Source: CAVYVZ01 sp963772065 (GTDB lineage: Bacteria > Acidobacteriota > Vicinamibacteria > Vicinamibacterales > UBA2999). Taken from it: DNA of 64,000 nt. Each line of letters opens with the position of its first letter. The first letter of the stretch is position 1. The translations under genes were made by a program, and so were the position numbers. Under the pieces are notes generated by a model. That model ran no database searches. It had not been told where the DNA came from and worked only from the letters and a program-made list of their open reading frames with translations. This document shows positions 36,487 to 43,927 of this stretch, piece by piece. The stretch is from assembly GCA_963772065.1 (NCBI GenBank), contig CAVYVZ010000002.1:419767-483766 (forward strand), read 5' to 3'.

Positions 36487-36539
36487 CCGCGCTTCGGGGT
36501 CTTCTTGTTGTCGGCCTTCTTGATCACGGTGATCTTCAT
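36444..36539 (-). CDS. Candidate RiPP precursor peptide, 31 residues
   Basis: A very small gene lying 29 bases after the radical SAM maturase stop. The peptide has a basic, leader-like N-terminal half (MKITVIKKADNKKTPKRG) and a different C-terminal half (CPWMIDDYEPAKG). Cys19, Pro20, Trp21 and Tyr26 are plausible targets for radical crosslinking. The ribosome site is GAGAGG, 7 bases before ATG 36539. A strong terminator follows, as is usual for highly expressed precursor genes. I do not recognise the sequence as any named peptide family (not PqqA, mycofactocin, SCIFF or KxxxW). The assignment rests on size, position and composition. Confidence 0.72.
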   Translation of the reverse strand: MKITVIKKADNKKTPKRGCPWMIDDYEPAKG

Positions 36540-36568
36540 GATTCTACCTCTCTCAACTGTTGACAGGA

Positions 36569-37984
36569 CTAGCAAGCTGCTGCCGCGGAATGCGCCAGCG
36601 CCACGAGCGCCGCCTCCATACTCGCTTTGTGACATGACGGCGTATTCATGTCACCGAGCTCGGTGTGTGACGCGACGGAGCACCCGCCCGCGCACACGGG
36701 AATGAAATGGCAGTCACCGCAGTTCTTGTACGGCGCCAGCGCGTCGAAGCGCTCGGCGGCGGCGGCGCGCCAGCCGTCCTGACGTCCATCGATGTGGCCC
36801 GTCGACTGCGACGGCTCACCGGTGAACCCCGGGCACGCGTAGAGCGCGCCGTCAGGACCAATCGTGTAGGCGTGCCGGCTATGGAGCTCGCACGGCCCCA
36901 TGTGCACGCCGTCGGGCGTATAGAAGCCGCGCTTCTTCGTCTCGGCCCGGAGGAACGTCATCGTCTGATCGGCGAAGCCGCATGAATCGCACGCGCTGCC
37001 GACGGCGGTGCCCGCGCCCGCACTCGTCATGCAGGTCCCGTTCAGAGGATTCGCGAGCGGCTTGCCGTTGCTGCCGACGACCGTCAGCGGAATCATGCCC
37101 TTCGGCGTGCTCGGGGTCGTCTTGATGATCGGCTTGAAGTTGACCTTCGTGATGTTGTCGGCGAAGGACTGCTCGCGGAGGAAATCGAGCAGCGCCGGAT
37201 AGCTGTCGGCGGAGCTCTCGTCGAAGTTGCCGCCCACGACCAGCGGGATCTTCGGCCCCACCCGCCGCATGTTCTCGATGATGCGGTCGAACGTGCCCTG
37301 CTTGCCGCGCAGCGGCCGCATCCGGTTGTGCGTGTCGCGGTCGCCGTCGAGCGTGATCTTCACGCCGGCGAGGCCGTACGGCAGCAGCCGGTCGACGACC
37401 TCCTCGGTCAGCAGCAGCCCGTTGGTGATGACGGTGATCCGCTGATCGATGCCGCGGGCCGCGCACGCCGCGTGGCAGCGCTCAGCGAGGTAATACGCCA
37501 CCGGCAGATTGAGCAGCGGCTCGCCACCGAAGAGCGTCAGCACGAAGCGCGACGGCCGGACCGCGTCGAGCCTCTCTTCGATCCAGGAGACCACCTGGGA
37601 CGCCTGCTCGAGCGTCATCTTCTGCGCGAACAGGTTGTGATCGCCGTGATCCCCCTGGAAGCAGTAATCGCACGCGAAGTTGCACTGGAGCGTGGTGAGC
37701 ACGGTCACCTTCATCTGCTCGGTGTCCTCGCGAAACTGACGGAAGTACTCGCGGAGCCCCTCACGCTCGGCGTCGGAGCTCTTGACGATGAACCCGTTCT
37801 CGGCGAGGGTGCCCAGCGTCTCGCGCTCCTCCGCCGTGAAGGCGGCGCCTCCAGTGTTCAGACGTTCGAGCAGCGCCGGAACGTCAGGCGATACGAGAAG
37901 CTGCGCGTCGGAGAAGGTGTTCATCAGGAACACCTCGTTGCGCTCGGGCAGCGGGACCTGCGCGTTGAAAATCGAAGGCTTCAT
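36569..37984 (-). CDS. Radical SAM/SPASM peptide maturase
   Basis: A 471-residue enzyme. The AdoMet-binding cluster is CNFACDYCFQG (Cys101, Cys105, Cys108, C-x3-C-x2-C), followed by LFGGEPLLN and GVKITLDGDRDTHNRMRPL of the TIM barrel. The last 130 residues form a SPASM domain with auxiliary-cluster cysteines in CELHSRHAYTIGPDGALYAC, CGDCHFIPVCAGGC and TPSCHK. An insertion with two extra cysteines (GSACDSCGF) lies just before. The first 90 residues form a small domain that may bind the precursor leader. Such enzymes introduce C-C, C-S or C-O crosslinks in ribosomal peptides. The ATG at 37984 lies about 18 bases after the predicted sigma-54 start site. Confidence 0.88.
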   Translation of the reverse strand: MKPSIFNAQVPLPERNEVFLMNTFSDAQLLVSPDVPALLERLNTGGAAFTAEERETLGTLAENGFIVKSSDAEREGLREYFRQFREDTEQMKVTVLTTLQCNFACDYCFQGDHGDHNLFAQKMTLEQASQVVSWIEERLDAVRPSRFVLTLFGGEPLLNLPVAYYLAERCHAACAARGIDQRITVITNGLLLTEEVVDRLLPYGLAGVKITLDGDRDTHNRMRPLRGKQGTFDRIIENMRRVGPKIPLVVGGNFDESSADSYPALLDFLREQSFADNITKVNFKPIIKTTPSTPKGMIPLTVVGSNGKPLANPLNGTCMTSAGAGTAVGSACDSCGFADQTMTFLRAETKKRGFYTPDGVHMGPCELHSRHAYTIGPDGALYACPGFTGEPSQSTGHIDGRQDGWRAAAAERFDALAPYKNCGDCHFIPVCAGGCSVASHTELGDMNTPSCHKASMEAALVALAHSAAAAC

Positions 37985-38013
37985 GTTGATGTCGGGTAAC
38001 TTTGCCTGAATGA

Positions 38014-38028
38014 GCAACGGATGTACCA
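38014..38028 (-). promoter_or_regulatory. Sigma-54 promoter (-24/-12) for the radical SAM-peptide operon
   Basis: On the minus strand TGGTACATCCGTTGC reads TGG(C/T)AC, five bases, TTGC, with GG and GC separated by exactly ten bases and a T following. This matches the sigma-54 consensus at every conserved position. The predicted start, near 38003, is about 18 bases upstream of the maturase ATG. An NtrC-type activator with the GAFTGA loop is encoded directly upstream. Confidence 0.78.
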
Positions 38029-38031
38029 CGA

Positions 38032-38168
38032 TTGCACGTGGGTGCGCTTGCACACTGAATGTGACGGAATTGCGCGTGGATTGCCACTTCGACGCCCGAT
38101 CGGGCAAAGAGCTCGCATAGAAGACCTGCACACATCGCACGGCCAATCGGTCGACCCTGTGGAACAGG
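38032..38168. promoter_or_regulatory. Candidate activator-binding sites upstream of the sigma-54 promoter
   Basis: Two short palindromes lie in the 302-base gap between the activator stop (38287) and the maturase start: GCACGTGGGTGC at 38034-38045, close to the promoter, and CCTGTGGAACAGG at 38156-38168, about 150 bases upstream of the predicted start. The second position is typical for NtrC-type enhancer sites. The rest of the gap holds no gene I can support. Confidence 0.4.
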
Positions 38169-38286
38169 CCTGTCTACCGATGCCGTCTTACCTGCGTGTT
38201 TAGAACGACTTGACTTGGGCGGCCAAGATGTTGGCCGGTGGGGGCAGCGCCTTGCCTGCGTGGCCCTCCTGATTCGAGATTTGCCG

Positions 38287-39676
38287 TCAATTGCCCCGAA
38301 TGCGCCGCGCCAGCTCACGGATGTCGAGCCGGTCCATCTTGAACTTCAGCGTGCTCAGCGGGATGCCGAGTGTCCGTGCGGTTGCAGTCACGTTCCAGCC
38401 CGATTTTTCGAGCGCGCGGACGAGGAAGTTCCGCTCGAATGTCGACAGCGCGCGGTCGAGCAGGTTCTCGCCGGCCGGTGCCTCGAGATCGAGCTGCGCC
38501 ACGTGCAGCTCGTAGGGCAGGTCTTCGTCGGTGATCCAGTGCTTGTCGGTGACGGCGACGAGCCGTTCGATCAGGTTCTCGAGCTCCCGGATGTTTCCCG
38601 GCCACCAGTACCGACTGGAGGACCTTGATCGTGGAGTCCGCGATGCCGTGGATGCTCTTCCGGAACTTGATGTTGTAGCGGCGCAGGAAGAACTTCGCCA
38701 GCTCGGGCAGGTCCTCGATGCGCTCCCGCAGCGGCGGCATGCGAATCGGGATGACGTTGAGCCGGTAGTAGAGATCGCCCCGGAACGTCCCTTCTTTGAC
38801 CGCCCGATCGAGGTCGATGTTCGTTGCGGCAATCAGGCGGAACTCGGTCTTGATTGGATGGAGCCCGCCGACGCGCTCGATTTCGCCCTCCTGAATCGCA
38901 CGGAGCAGCTTGGCCTGGAGTTCGAGCCGGAGGTCGCCAATCTCGTCGAGGAATAGCGTTCCGCCCGACGCGAGCTCGAACTTGCCGATCTGCTGGCGGA
39001 CGGCTCCGGTGAAAGCTCCTTTCTCGTGGCCGAAGAGGGCGCTCTCGACCAGATCCTTGGGTATCGCGGCGAGATTCACCGCCACGAACGGCGTGTTCGA
39101 GTCGCCGGCCTCGCGGTGAATCATGCGCGCGAGCAGCTCCTTGCCCGTTCCGCTCTCGCCGAGGATGAGCACCGTCGCGGAGATCTTGGCCACCTTGCGG
39201 GCGAGGTCCACGATGTCGCGCGTCGCCTTGCTCGGCCCGACGATGAACTCGCGCTCGGTCTGCTCGGCCACCTCGGCGCTGAGCATCATGACCTGACGAT
39301 TCAGGTCCTGACGCTCGCTTGCCTTGTTGACGAGCGATCGCATCGACTCGTAGTCGAAGTCCTTCGTGACGTAGTGGTAGGCGCCATGCTTGATCGCCCG
39401 CACCGCCGACTCGACTTCCTGCATCGCCGAAATCATGATGACCTCGACGAAGGGATAGTTCTCCTGGAGGATCTTGAGGACTTCGAAGCCGTCGATTCCC
39501 GGGAGCCGGACGTCGAGGACCAGGAGGTCGATGTCCTCCTTGTCCATGACGGCCAGGGCCGCTTCGCCCGTGCCCGCTTTGAGCACCCGAAAATCACGCC
39601 GCAGGATGGCCGCGATCGTGTCGCGCATCCCTTCGTCGTCATCGACGATCAACACTGTCTTGCGTTTAGGATTCAT
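38287..39676 (-). CDS. NtrC-family sigma-54-dependent response regulator, one frame break
   Basis: About 463 residues. The receiver domain (residues 1-125) has VLIVDDDEG and LLVLDVRLPGIDGFEVL, whose Asp is phosphorylated. The AAA+ domain has LGESGTGKELLARMIH (Walker A), FGHEKGAFTGAV (the GAFTGA loop that contacts sigma-54), GGTLFLDEIGDL (Walker B) and RLIAATNIDLDRAV. A Fis-type helix-turn-helix ends the protein (WNVTATARTLGIPLSTLKFKM). An extra base near 38612 breaks the frame just before YWWPGNIRELENLIERL. It most likely activates the sigma-54 promoter found downstream and is phosphorylated by the kinase at 33-35 kb. Confidence 0.88.
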
Positions 39677-39686
39677 GCCTTTCTGT

Positions 39687-39714
39687 AAGGCAAAAGGAAA
39701 AAGGCAAAAGGAAA
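39687..39714. repeat. Two perfect 14-bp direct repeats
   Basis: AAGGCAAAAGGAAA occurs twice head to tail in the 68-base gap between two divergent genes, the regulator (minus) and a small membrane protein (plus). Confidence 0.9.
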
Positions 39715-39744
39715 ATCGGAATTGGTGGCTATCATAGAGTACTT

Positions 39745-40002
39745 ATGACCGTCCTGTGGGTCGTCATAGGGGCCGCGTTGGCCGTGGCAGTCGCGGCGTT
39801 GATTACGGCCCGCCGGGCCGCGGCGCGCCTGACGCAGCTCTCGGAGATGCACTGGGAGCTCAAGTACCAGCACCTCGAGCTGTGCCGGCGGGCGGAGCGT
39901 ATCCTCGGCGCCGAGCAGCCGGACGCGGCCATACCCGCTCCACCGTCCGCTTCACCACCTGCCAAGGAATCATTCGTGCCCCTGACTTCCCTGCGACGCT
40001 AG
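39745..40002 (+). CDS. Small single-helix membrane protein, 85 residues
   Basis: The N-terminus is a membrane helix (VLWVVIGAALAVAVAALITA), followed by a basic and amphipathic coiled-coil-like helix (RLTQLSEMHWELKYQHLEL), then a Pro/Ala-rich tail. I do not recognise the family. It starts 68 bases from the divergent regulator gene and ends 19 bases before the dihydrolipoyl dehydrogenase gene, so it may be the first gene of the lpdA-E2-lipB operon. Confidence 0.6.
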   Translation: MTVLWVVIGAALAVAVAALITARRAAARLTQLSEMHWELKYQHLELCRRAERILGAEQPDAAIPAPPSASPPAKESFVPLTSLRR

Positions 40003-40021
40003 CGGCCTGAAGGAGCTTTCG

Positions 40022-41437
40022 TTGTCGAACTCATACGACGTCGTTGTGATCGGCGCCGGTACCGGCGGCTACGTGGCCGCGATACGCGCGGCGCAGCTCG
40101 GAATGAAAGTGGCGGTCGTCGAGAAGCAGAAGGCGCTCGGCGGCACGTGCCTCATCTGGGGCTGCATTCCCACCAAGGCGCTGCTCGAGCATGCGCACGC
40201 GATGAAGATCGTCCAGAACGCGAAAGAGTGGGGTGTCACGCTTCCGGCGGGTTCCGCGGCGATCGACATGGGCCAGGTGCAGACGCGCAAGGACAAGGTG
40301 GTGAGCGGTCTCACGAAGGGCATCGAGTTCCTGTTCAAGAAGAACAAGATCGACTGGATCAAGGGCACGGCGCGCCTCGCGGGCGCCGGCAGAGTGGACG
40401 TGTTCGAAGGCGAGAAGCAGACGCTGGATGCGAAGCAGATCATCGTGGCCACGGGATCGTCGCCGCGGAGCGTGCCCGGCATCGAGATCGATCGCACCCG
40501 CGTCATCACGAGCGACGAGGCGATCCATCTGAAACGGGTGCCGAAGTCGATGATCATCCTGGGAAGCGGGGCGGTCGGCGTGGAGTTCGCGTCGATCTAT
40601 CGCCGCTTCGGCGCCGAAGTCACAGTGATCGAGCTGCTGCCGCGGCTCGTGCCAGTGGAGGACGCCGCGGTGTCGGCGGAGCTGGAGAAGTCGTTCAAGA
40701 AGCAGGGGATCAAATCGCTGACCGGAACCAAGGTCACCAAGGCCTCGGTGACGGCATCGGGCGTGGACATCGAGGCGGAGGGGAGCGACGGCAAGACGCA
40801 GAAGCTTTCCTGCGAAATTCTCCTGGTCGCAACCGGGAGAGGGCCGGTGACCACGGGTCTCGGCGCCGAAGAGCTCGGGCTCCAGATGGAGAAGGGCTAC
40901 ATCAAAGTGGACGAGATGTACCGGACGAACGTGCCGAACGTCTCGGCGATCGGCGACGTGATTACCCTGGGCGCGGGAGTGCACCCGCAGCTGGCGCACG
41001 TGTCGTCCGCCGAAGGTATTCTCGTGGCCGAGCGGCTTGCCGGTCAGGCGGTGCGACCGCTGAACTACGATCACGTGCCGGGATGCACCTACTGCGATCC
41101 GGAGATCGGCAGCGTCGGGTTGACGGAGGCGGAAGCAAAGGAGCGGGGCTACGACGTCCGGATCGGCTCGTTTCCGTTCGGCGTTCTGGGGCGCGCGAAG
41201 ATGGCGGGCGAAACGGAAGGGTTCGTCAAGATCGTGGCCGATACGAAGTACGATGAAGTGCTCGGCGTTCATATGATCGGGCCGCGATCGACGGAGCTCG
41301 TGGCTGAGGCCGTGCTGGCCCTCCGGCTCGAGTGCACGGTCGAGGAGCTGGTGAAGACCATCCACGCGCACCCGACGTTCTCCGAGGCGGTTGGAGAAGC
41401 GGCGCATGCGACGCACGGCGCCGCGATTCATATGTAG
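40022..41437 (+). CDS. lpdA: Dihydrolipoyl dehydrogenase (E3)
   Basis: A 471-residue flavoprotein disulfide reductase. It has the FAD-binding GAGTGGYVAAIRAAQLG, the redox-active disulfide in GGTCLIWGCIPTKALL (Cys43 and Cys48), the NAD-binding ILGSGAVGVEFASIY, and the C-terminal HAHPTFSEAVGEAA with the catalytic His-Glu pair. It reoxidises dihydrolipoyl groups of 2-oxoacid dehydrogenase complexes with NAD+. Translation starts at TTG 40022 behind AAGGAG. The E2 and lipoylation genes follow directly. E1 is not in the window. Confidence 0.93.
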   Translation: MSNSYDVVVIGAGTGGYVAAIRAAQLGMKVAVVEKQKALGGTCLIWGCIPTKALLEHAHAMKIVQNAKEWGVTLPAGSAAIDMGQVQTRKDKVVSGLTKGIEFLFKKNKIDWIKGTARLAGAGRVDVFEGEKQTLDAKQIIVATGSSPRSVPGIEIDRTRVITSDEAIHLKRVPKSMIILGSGAVGVEFASIYRRFGAEVTVIELLPRLVPVEDAAVSAELEKSFKKQGIKSLTGTKVTKASVTASGVDIEAEGSDGKTQKLSCEILLVATGRGPVTTGLGAEELGLQMEKGYIKVDEMYRTNVPNVSAIGDVITLGAGVHPQLAHVSSAEGILVAERLAGQAVRPLNYDHVPGCTYCDPEIGSVGLTEAEAKERGYDVRIGSFPFGVLGRAKMAGETEGFVKIVADTKYDEVLGVHMIGPRSTELVAEAVLALRLECTVEELVKTIHAHPTFSEAVGEAAHATHGAAIHM

Positions 41438-41446
41438 TAAGGCTCG

Positions 41447-41470
41447 AGGCTCAGGGCTTAAAGCTCATGG
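41447..41470. repeat. 24-bp dispersed repeat, copy 1 (covers the E2 start codon)
   Basis: AGGCTCAGGGCTTAAAGCTC plus ATGG; 21 of 24 positions match the copy at 51351-51374. It is itself a short near-tandem repeat of GGCT(C/T)A units. Confidence 0.75.
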
Positions 41471-42750
41471 CGACACCAGTAGTGATGCCCCAGATGGGCG
41501 AGTCGATCGCGGAAGGCACCGTCGTGCGCTGGCTGAAGAAGGTGGGCGACACGATCGAGCGCGACGAGCCGCTGTTCGAGATCTCGACCGATAAGGTCGA
41601 TGCGGAAATTCCGTCGCCGATGGCGGGTGTGCTCACCGAAATCAAGGTGCAGCCCGGCGAGACGGTCGCGGTGAACAGCGTGGTCGCGACCATCGGACAA
41701 GCGGGCGAGCCGCCATCGGCTTCGGCGAGCCAAGCTGCGGGCCCTCCGGCCGAGCCGCAGCCGCAAGGCGATGGTCATCCGGCGAAGGCTCCGACGCCTG
41801 CCGCAAAGGAAGCGCCGCCCTCTCCTCCGGCTGCTGCGCACCGAGGCACGAACGGCGGTACGCGCGAGGTGACGCGCGAGGAGCTTCGACGTCAGCGCTC
41901 GTCGCCGCTCGTCCGCCGGATCGCTCGCGAGCACAACATCGACATCACCGAGCTGTCGGGATCGGGCATCGCCGGCCGCGTGACGAAGAGCGACATCCTC
42001 GACTACATCGAATCGAAGCCCACCGCTCCCGGCGCGCCTGCCGCACCCGGTGTTCACGACGCGCGCGTGGAGATCCAGCCGCTCTCGGTGATGAGGAAGA
42101 AGATCGCCGAGCACATGGTGTTGAGCCGCCGCACCTCGGCGCACGTGCATTCGGTCTTTCACGTCAACTTCTCGACCGTGGACCGGATTCGCCAGGCGAA
42201 GAAGGCGGAGTACGAGCGAATGGGCGCGAAGCTCACGTATATGAGCTTCATCGCCAAGGCGGTGATCGACGCGATCCGGCGGCATCCGATCATCAACAGC
42301 TCGCTCGACGGCGACAACGTGGTCTACAAGAAGGACGTGAACCTCGGAATCGCCGTGGCGCTCGACAACGGCCTGATCGTTCCCGTCGTCCGGAATGCCG
42401 ACGAGAAGAACATCCTGGGGCTGAGCCGGGCGATCGCCGATGTCGCCGGCCGCGCGCGGTCGAAGCAGCTCAAGCCCGAAGAGGTGCAGGGCGGGACGTT
42501 CACCGTCACGAATCCAGGTACGTTCGGCGCGCAGTTCGGCATGCCGATCATCAACCAGCCGCAGGTAGCCATCCTTGGCGTCGGCATCGTCGAGAAGCGG
42601 CCGATCGTCGTGGACGATGCCATCGCCATCAGAACGATGGCTTACCTGACGCTGGGGTACGACCATCGGTTGATCGACGGCGCCGTCGCCGATCAGTTCA
42701 TGTCCGACGTCAAGCAGACACTCGAGAGTTTCGATTCGAATCAAGTGTGA
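41467..42750 (+). CDS. 2-oxoacid dehydrogenase dihydrolipoyl acyltransferase (E2)
   Basis: A 427-residue protein with the standard E2 order. The lipoyl domain (1-77) carries the modified Lys in FEISTDKVDAEIPSP. A Pro/Ala-rich linker follows, then the peripheral subunit-binding domain (SPLVRRIAREHNIDITELSG, then IAGRVTKSDILDYI) and a catalytic domain ending with YLTLGYDHRLIDGAVADQFM, whose HxxxD is the acyltransferase site. Whether it serves the pyruvate, 2-oxoglutarate or branched-chain complex cannot be decided. The start ATG 41467 lies inside a repeat and has no clear ribosome site. Confidence 0.9.
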   Translation: MATPVVMPQMGESIAEGTVVRWLKKVGDTIERDEPLFEISTDKVDAEIPSPMAGVLTEIKVQPGETVAVNSVVATIGQAGEPPSASASQAAGPPAEPQPQGDGHPAKAPTPAAKEAPPSPPAAAHRGTNGGTREVTREELRRQRSSPLVRRIAREHNIDITELSGSGIAGRVTKSDILDYIESKPTAPGAPAAPGVHDARVEIQPLSVMRKKIAEHMVLSRRTSAHVHSVFHVNFSTVDRIRQAKKAEYERMGAKLTYMSFIAKAVIDAIRRHPIINSSLDGDNVVYKKDVNLGIAVALDNGLIVPVVRNADEKNILGLSRAIADVAGRARSKQLKPEEVQGGTFTVTNPGTFGAQFGMPIINQPQVAILGVGIVEKRPIVVDDAIAIRTMAYLTLGYDHRLIDGAVADQFMSDVKQTLESFDSNQV

Positions 42751-43445
42751 GAGAGCTGGAGATCCGCCGGCTCGGCCTCGTCCCGTACGCGGAAGCACTC
42801 GACCTGCAGCGGCATCTCGTGGAGGAGCGCCGCGCAGGCCGGATTCCGGACGTGCTGCTGCTGCTGCAGCATCCGCCCGTCGTTACGCTCGGAATCAGGC
42901 CCGACGCCAGCCGCGCCAACATCCTCGCCTCACCTGACCATCTCGCGCACGTCGGCGTGGAAGTGCACGAGACCGGCAGGGGGGGCGACGTCACCTACCA
43001 CGGCCCGGGTCAAATCGTCGGCTACCCAATCCTCGACTTGAAGCCCGATCGCTGTGACGTGCACCGCTACGTCCGCGATCTCGAGGAGGTCATGATCCGC
43101 GTCTGCGCGGATTACGGGGTGAAGGCAGGCCGGATCGAAGGACTGACCGGCGCGTGGATCAGCGCCGGGAAAACGAGCGCGGCGAAGATCGGTGCCATCG
43201 GCGTGCGGATCTCACGCTGGATCACCAGCCACGGCTTTGCCTTCAACGTGACGACCAATCTCGATCATTTCCGGTTGATCGTCCCGTGCGGCATTGCCGA
43301 TCGCGGCGTCACCTCGCTCGCGCGCGAAGCCATCGGCAGTGTGCAGATCGATCAGGTCGAAGATGCGTTCACGCGCAACTTCGCGGCCGTCTTCGAGCGC
43401 GTTGCGGTCGAAGCCTGGTCAGCGCCGTCTGCGCGCGCAACGTAG
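42747..43445 (+). CDS. lipB: Octanoyl-[acyl-carrier-protein]-protein N-octanoyltransferase
   Basis: A 232-residue LipB. LLLLQHPPVVTLGIR, RGGDVTYHGPGQIVGYPILDL (the RGG/HGPGQ signature), KIGAIGVRISRWITSHGFAFNV (catalytic Lys) and LIVPCGI (nucleophilic Cys) are all present. It transfers octanoyl groups from acyl carrier protein to lipoyl domains such as that of the adjacent E2. The GTG start overlaps the E2 stop (GTGA). The last 27 bases overlap the 3' end of the convergent PEP-CTERM gene. Confidence 0.93.
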   Translation: MRELEIRRLGLVPYAEALDLQRHLVEERRAGRIPDVLLLLQHPPVVTLGIRPDASRANILASPDHLAHVGVEVHETGRGGDVTYHGPGQIVGYPILDLKPDRCDVHRYVRDLEEVMIRVCADYGVKAGRIEGLTGAWISAGKTSAAKIGAIGVRISRWITSHGFAFNVTTNLDHFRLIVPCGIADRGVTSLAREAIGSVQIDQVEDAFTRNFAAVFERVAVEAWSAPSARAT

Positions 43446-43763
43446 ACCGACGGCCACCCCGAGCCCGGCGAGAACGAGCGTGGCCGGTTCAGGCACCGAT
43501 ATTGGCGCCGGCGATGTCCCGACGCCATCGTTCGACCTCGGAATCGCAACCGGCCTGTCGTCGGCCGGGTTCAGCGGTCGCGGCGCGACATCCAGAACAT
43601 CGCGGTTGCTCGTGAACCTCGGAACACTCGCTCCCTGGACATCCGGCCGCCACGCGTCATCGGCGCTTTTCCACGTGACCGGAAGCGCCCAGGCCGGCGC
43701 TGCGAGAAGGAAGGAAAGAAAGAGCGTTGTGGAGACGCACACACGACCGAGGGTGAGAGGCAT
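43419..43763 (-). CDS. PEP-CTERM sorting-domain protein
   Basis: A 114-residue secreted protein. A signal peptide (STTLFLSFLLAAPAWAL) is followed by about 60 residues without recognisable domain and the C-terminal sorting signal SVPEPATLVLAGLGVAVGLR, then CARRRR: the V-P-E-P motif, a membrane helix and a basic tail. Exosortase (EpsH) recognises this signal, so the organism should have an exosortase elsewhere. The ATG at 43763 is preferred over the GTG at 43781 because it gives a better signal peptide. It overlaps the 3' end of lipB on the opposite strand. Confidence 0.85.
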   Translation of the reverse strand: MPLTLGRVCVSTTLFLSFLLAAPAWALPVTWKSADDAWRPDVQGASVPRFTSNRDVLDVAPRPLNPADDRPVAIPRSNDGVGTSPAPISVPEPATLVLAGLGVAVGLRCARRRR

Positions 43764-43815
43764 ACCAAGGCTCGTTTCCACGCGGCACCGCCGCGTCCTC
43801 GTGGTGCTCGTAAAC

Positions 43816-43862
43816 GATGTATGTCGCCGCTACATCGCCCGGGGTCCGGTGTAGTTCCCCGG
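43816..43862. other. Two small hairpins upstream of the PEP-CTERM gene
   Basis: GATGTA/TACATC (43816-43836) and CCGGGG/CCCCGG (43839-43862) can each form a six-base stem. They lie in the 164-base gap before the PEP-CTERM start and after the CNNM-family gene. Neither has a T-run, so a terminator role is doubtful. Confidence 0.35.
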
Positions 43863-43927
43863 TGCACAAGGATCCGATTCAGGCTCCTCGCACGCCCCGT
43901 TGAGCAACATTCGATCCGAAGGAGGGT

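Noticed and set aside
38021..38203. A 60-residue plus-strand frame in the gap upstream of the maturase gene
   Set aside because: No ribosome site, composition unlike a protein, and it overlaps the sigma-54 promoter and the candidate activator sites.
40031..41431. Long minus-strand frame opposite lpdA
   Set aside because: It mirrors a well-supported lpdA gene, has no recognisable domain and is rich in His and Arg.
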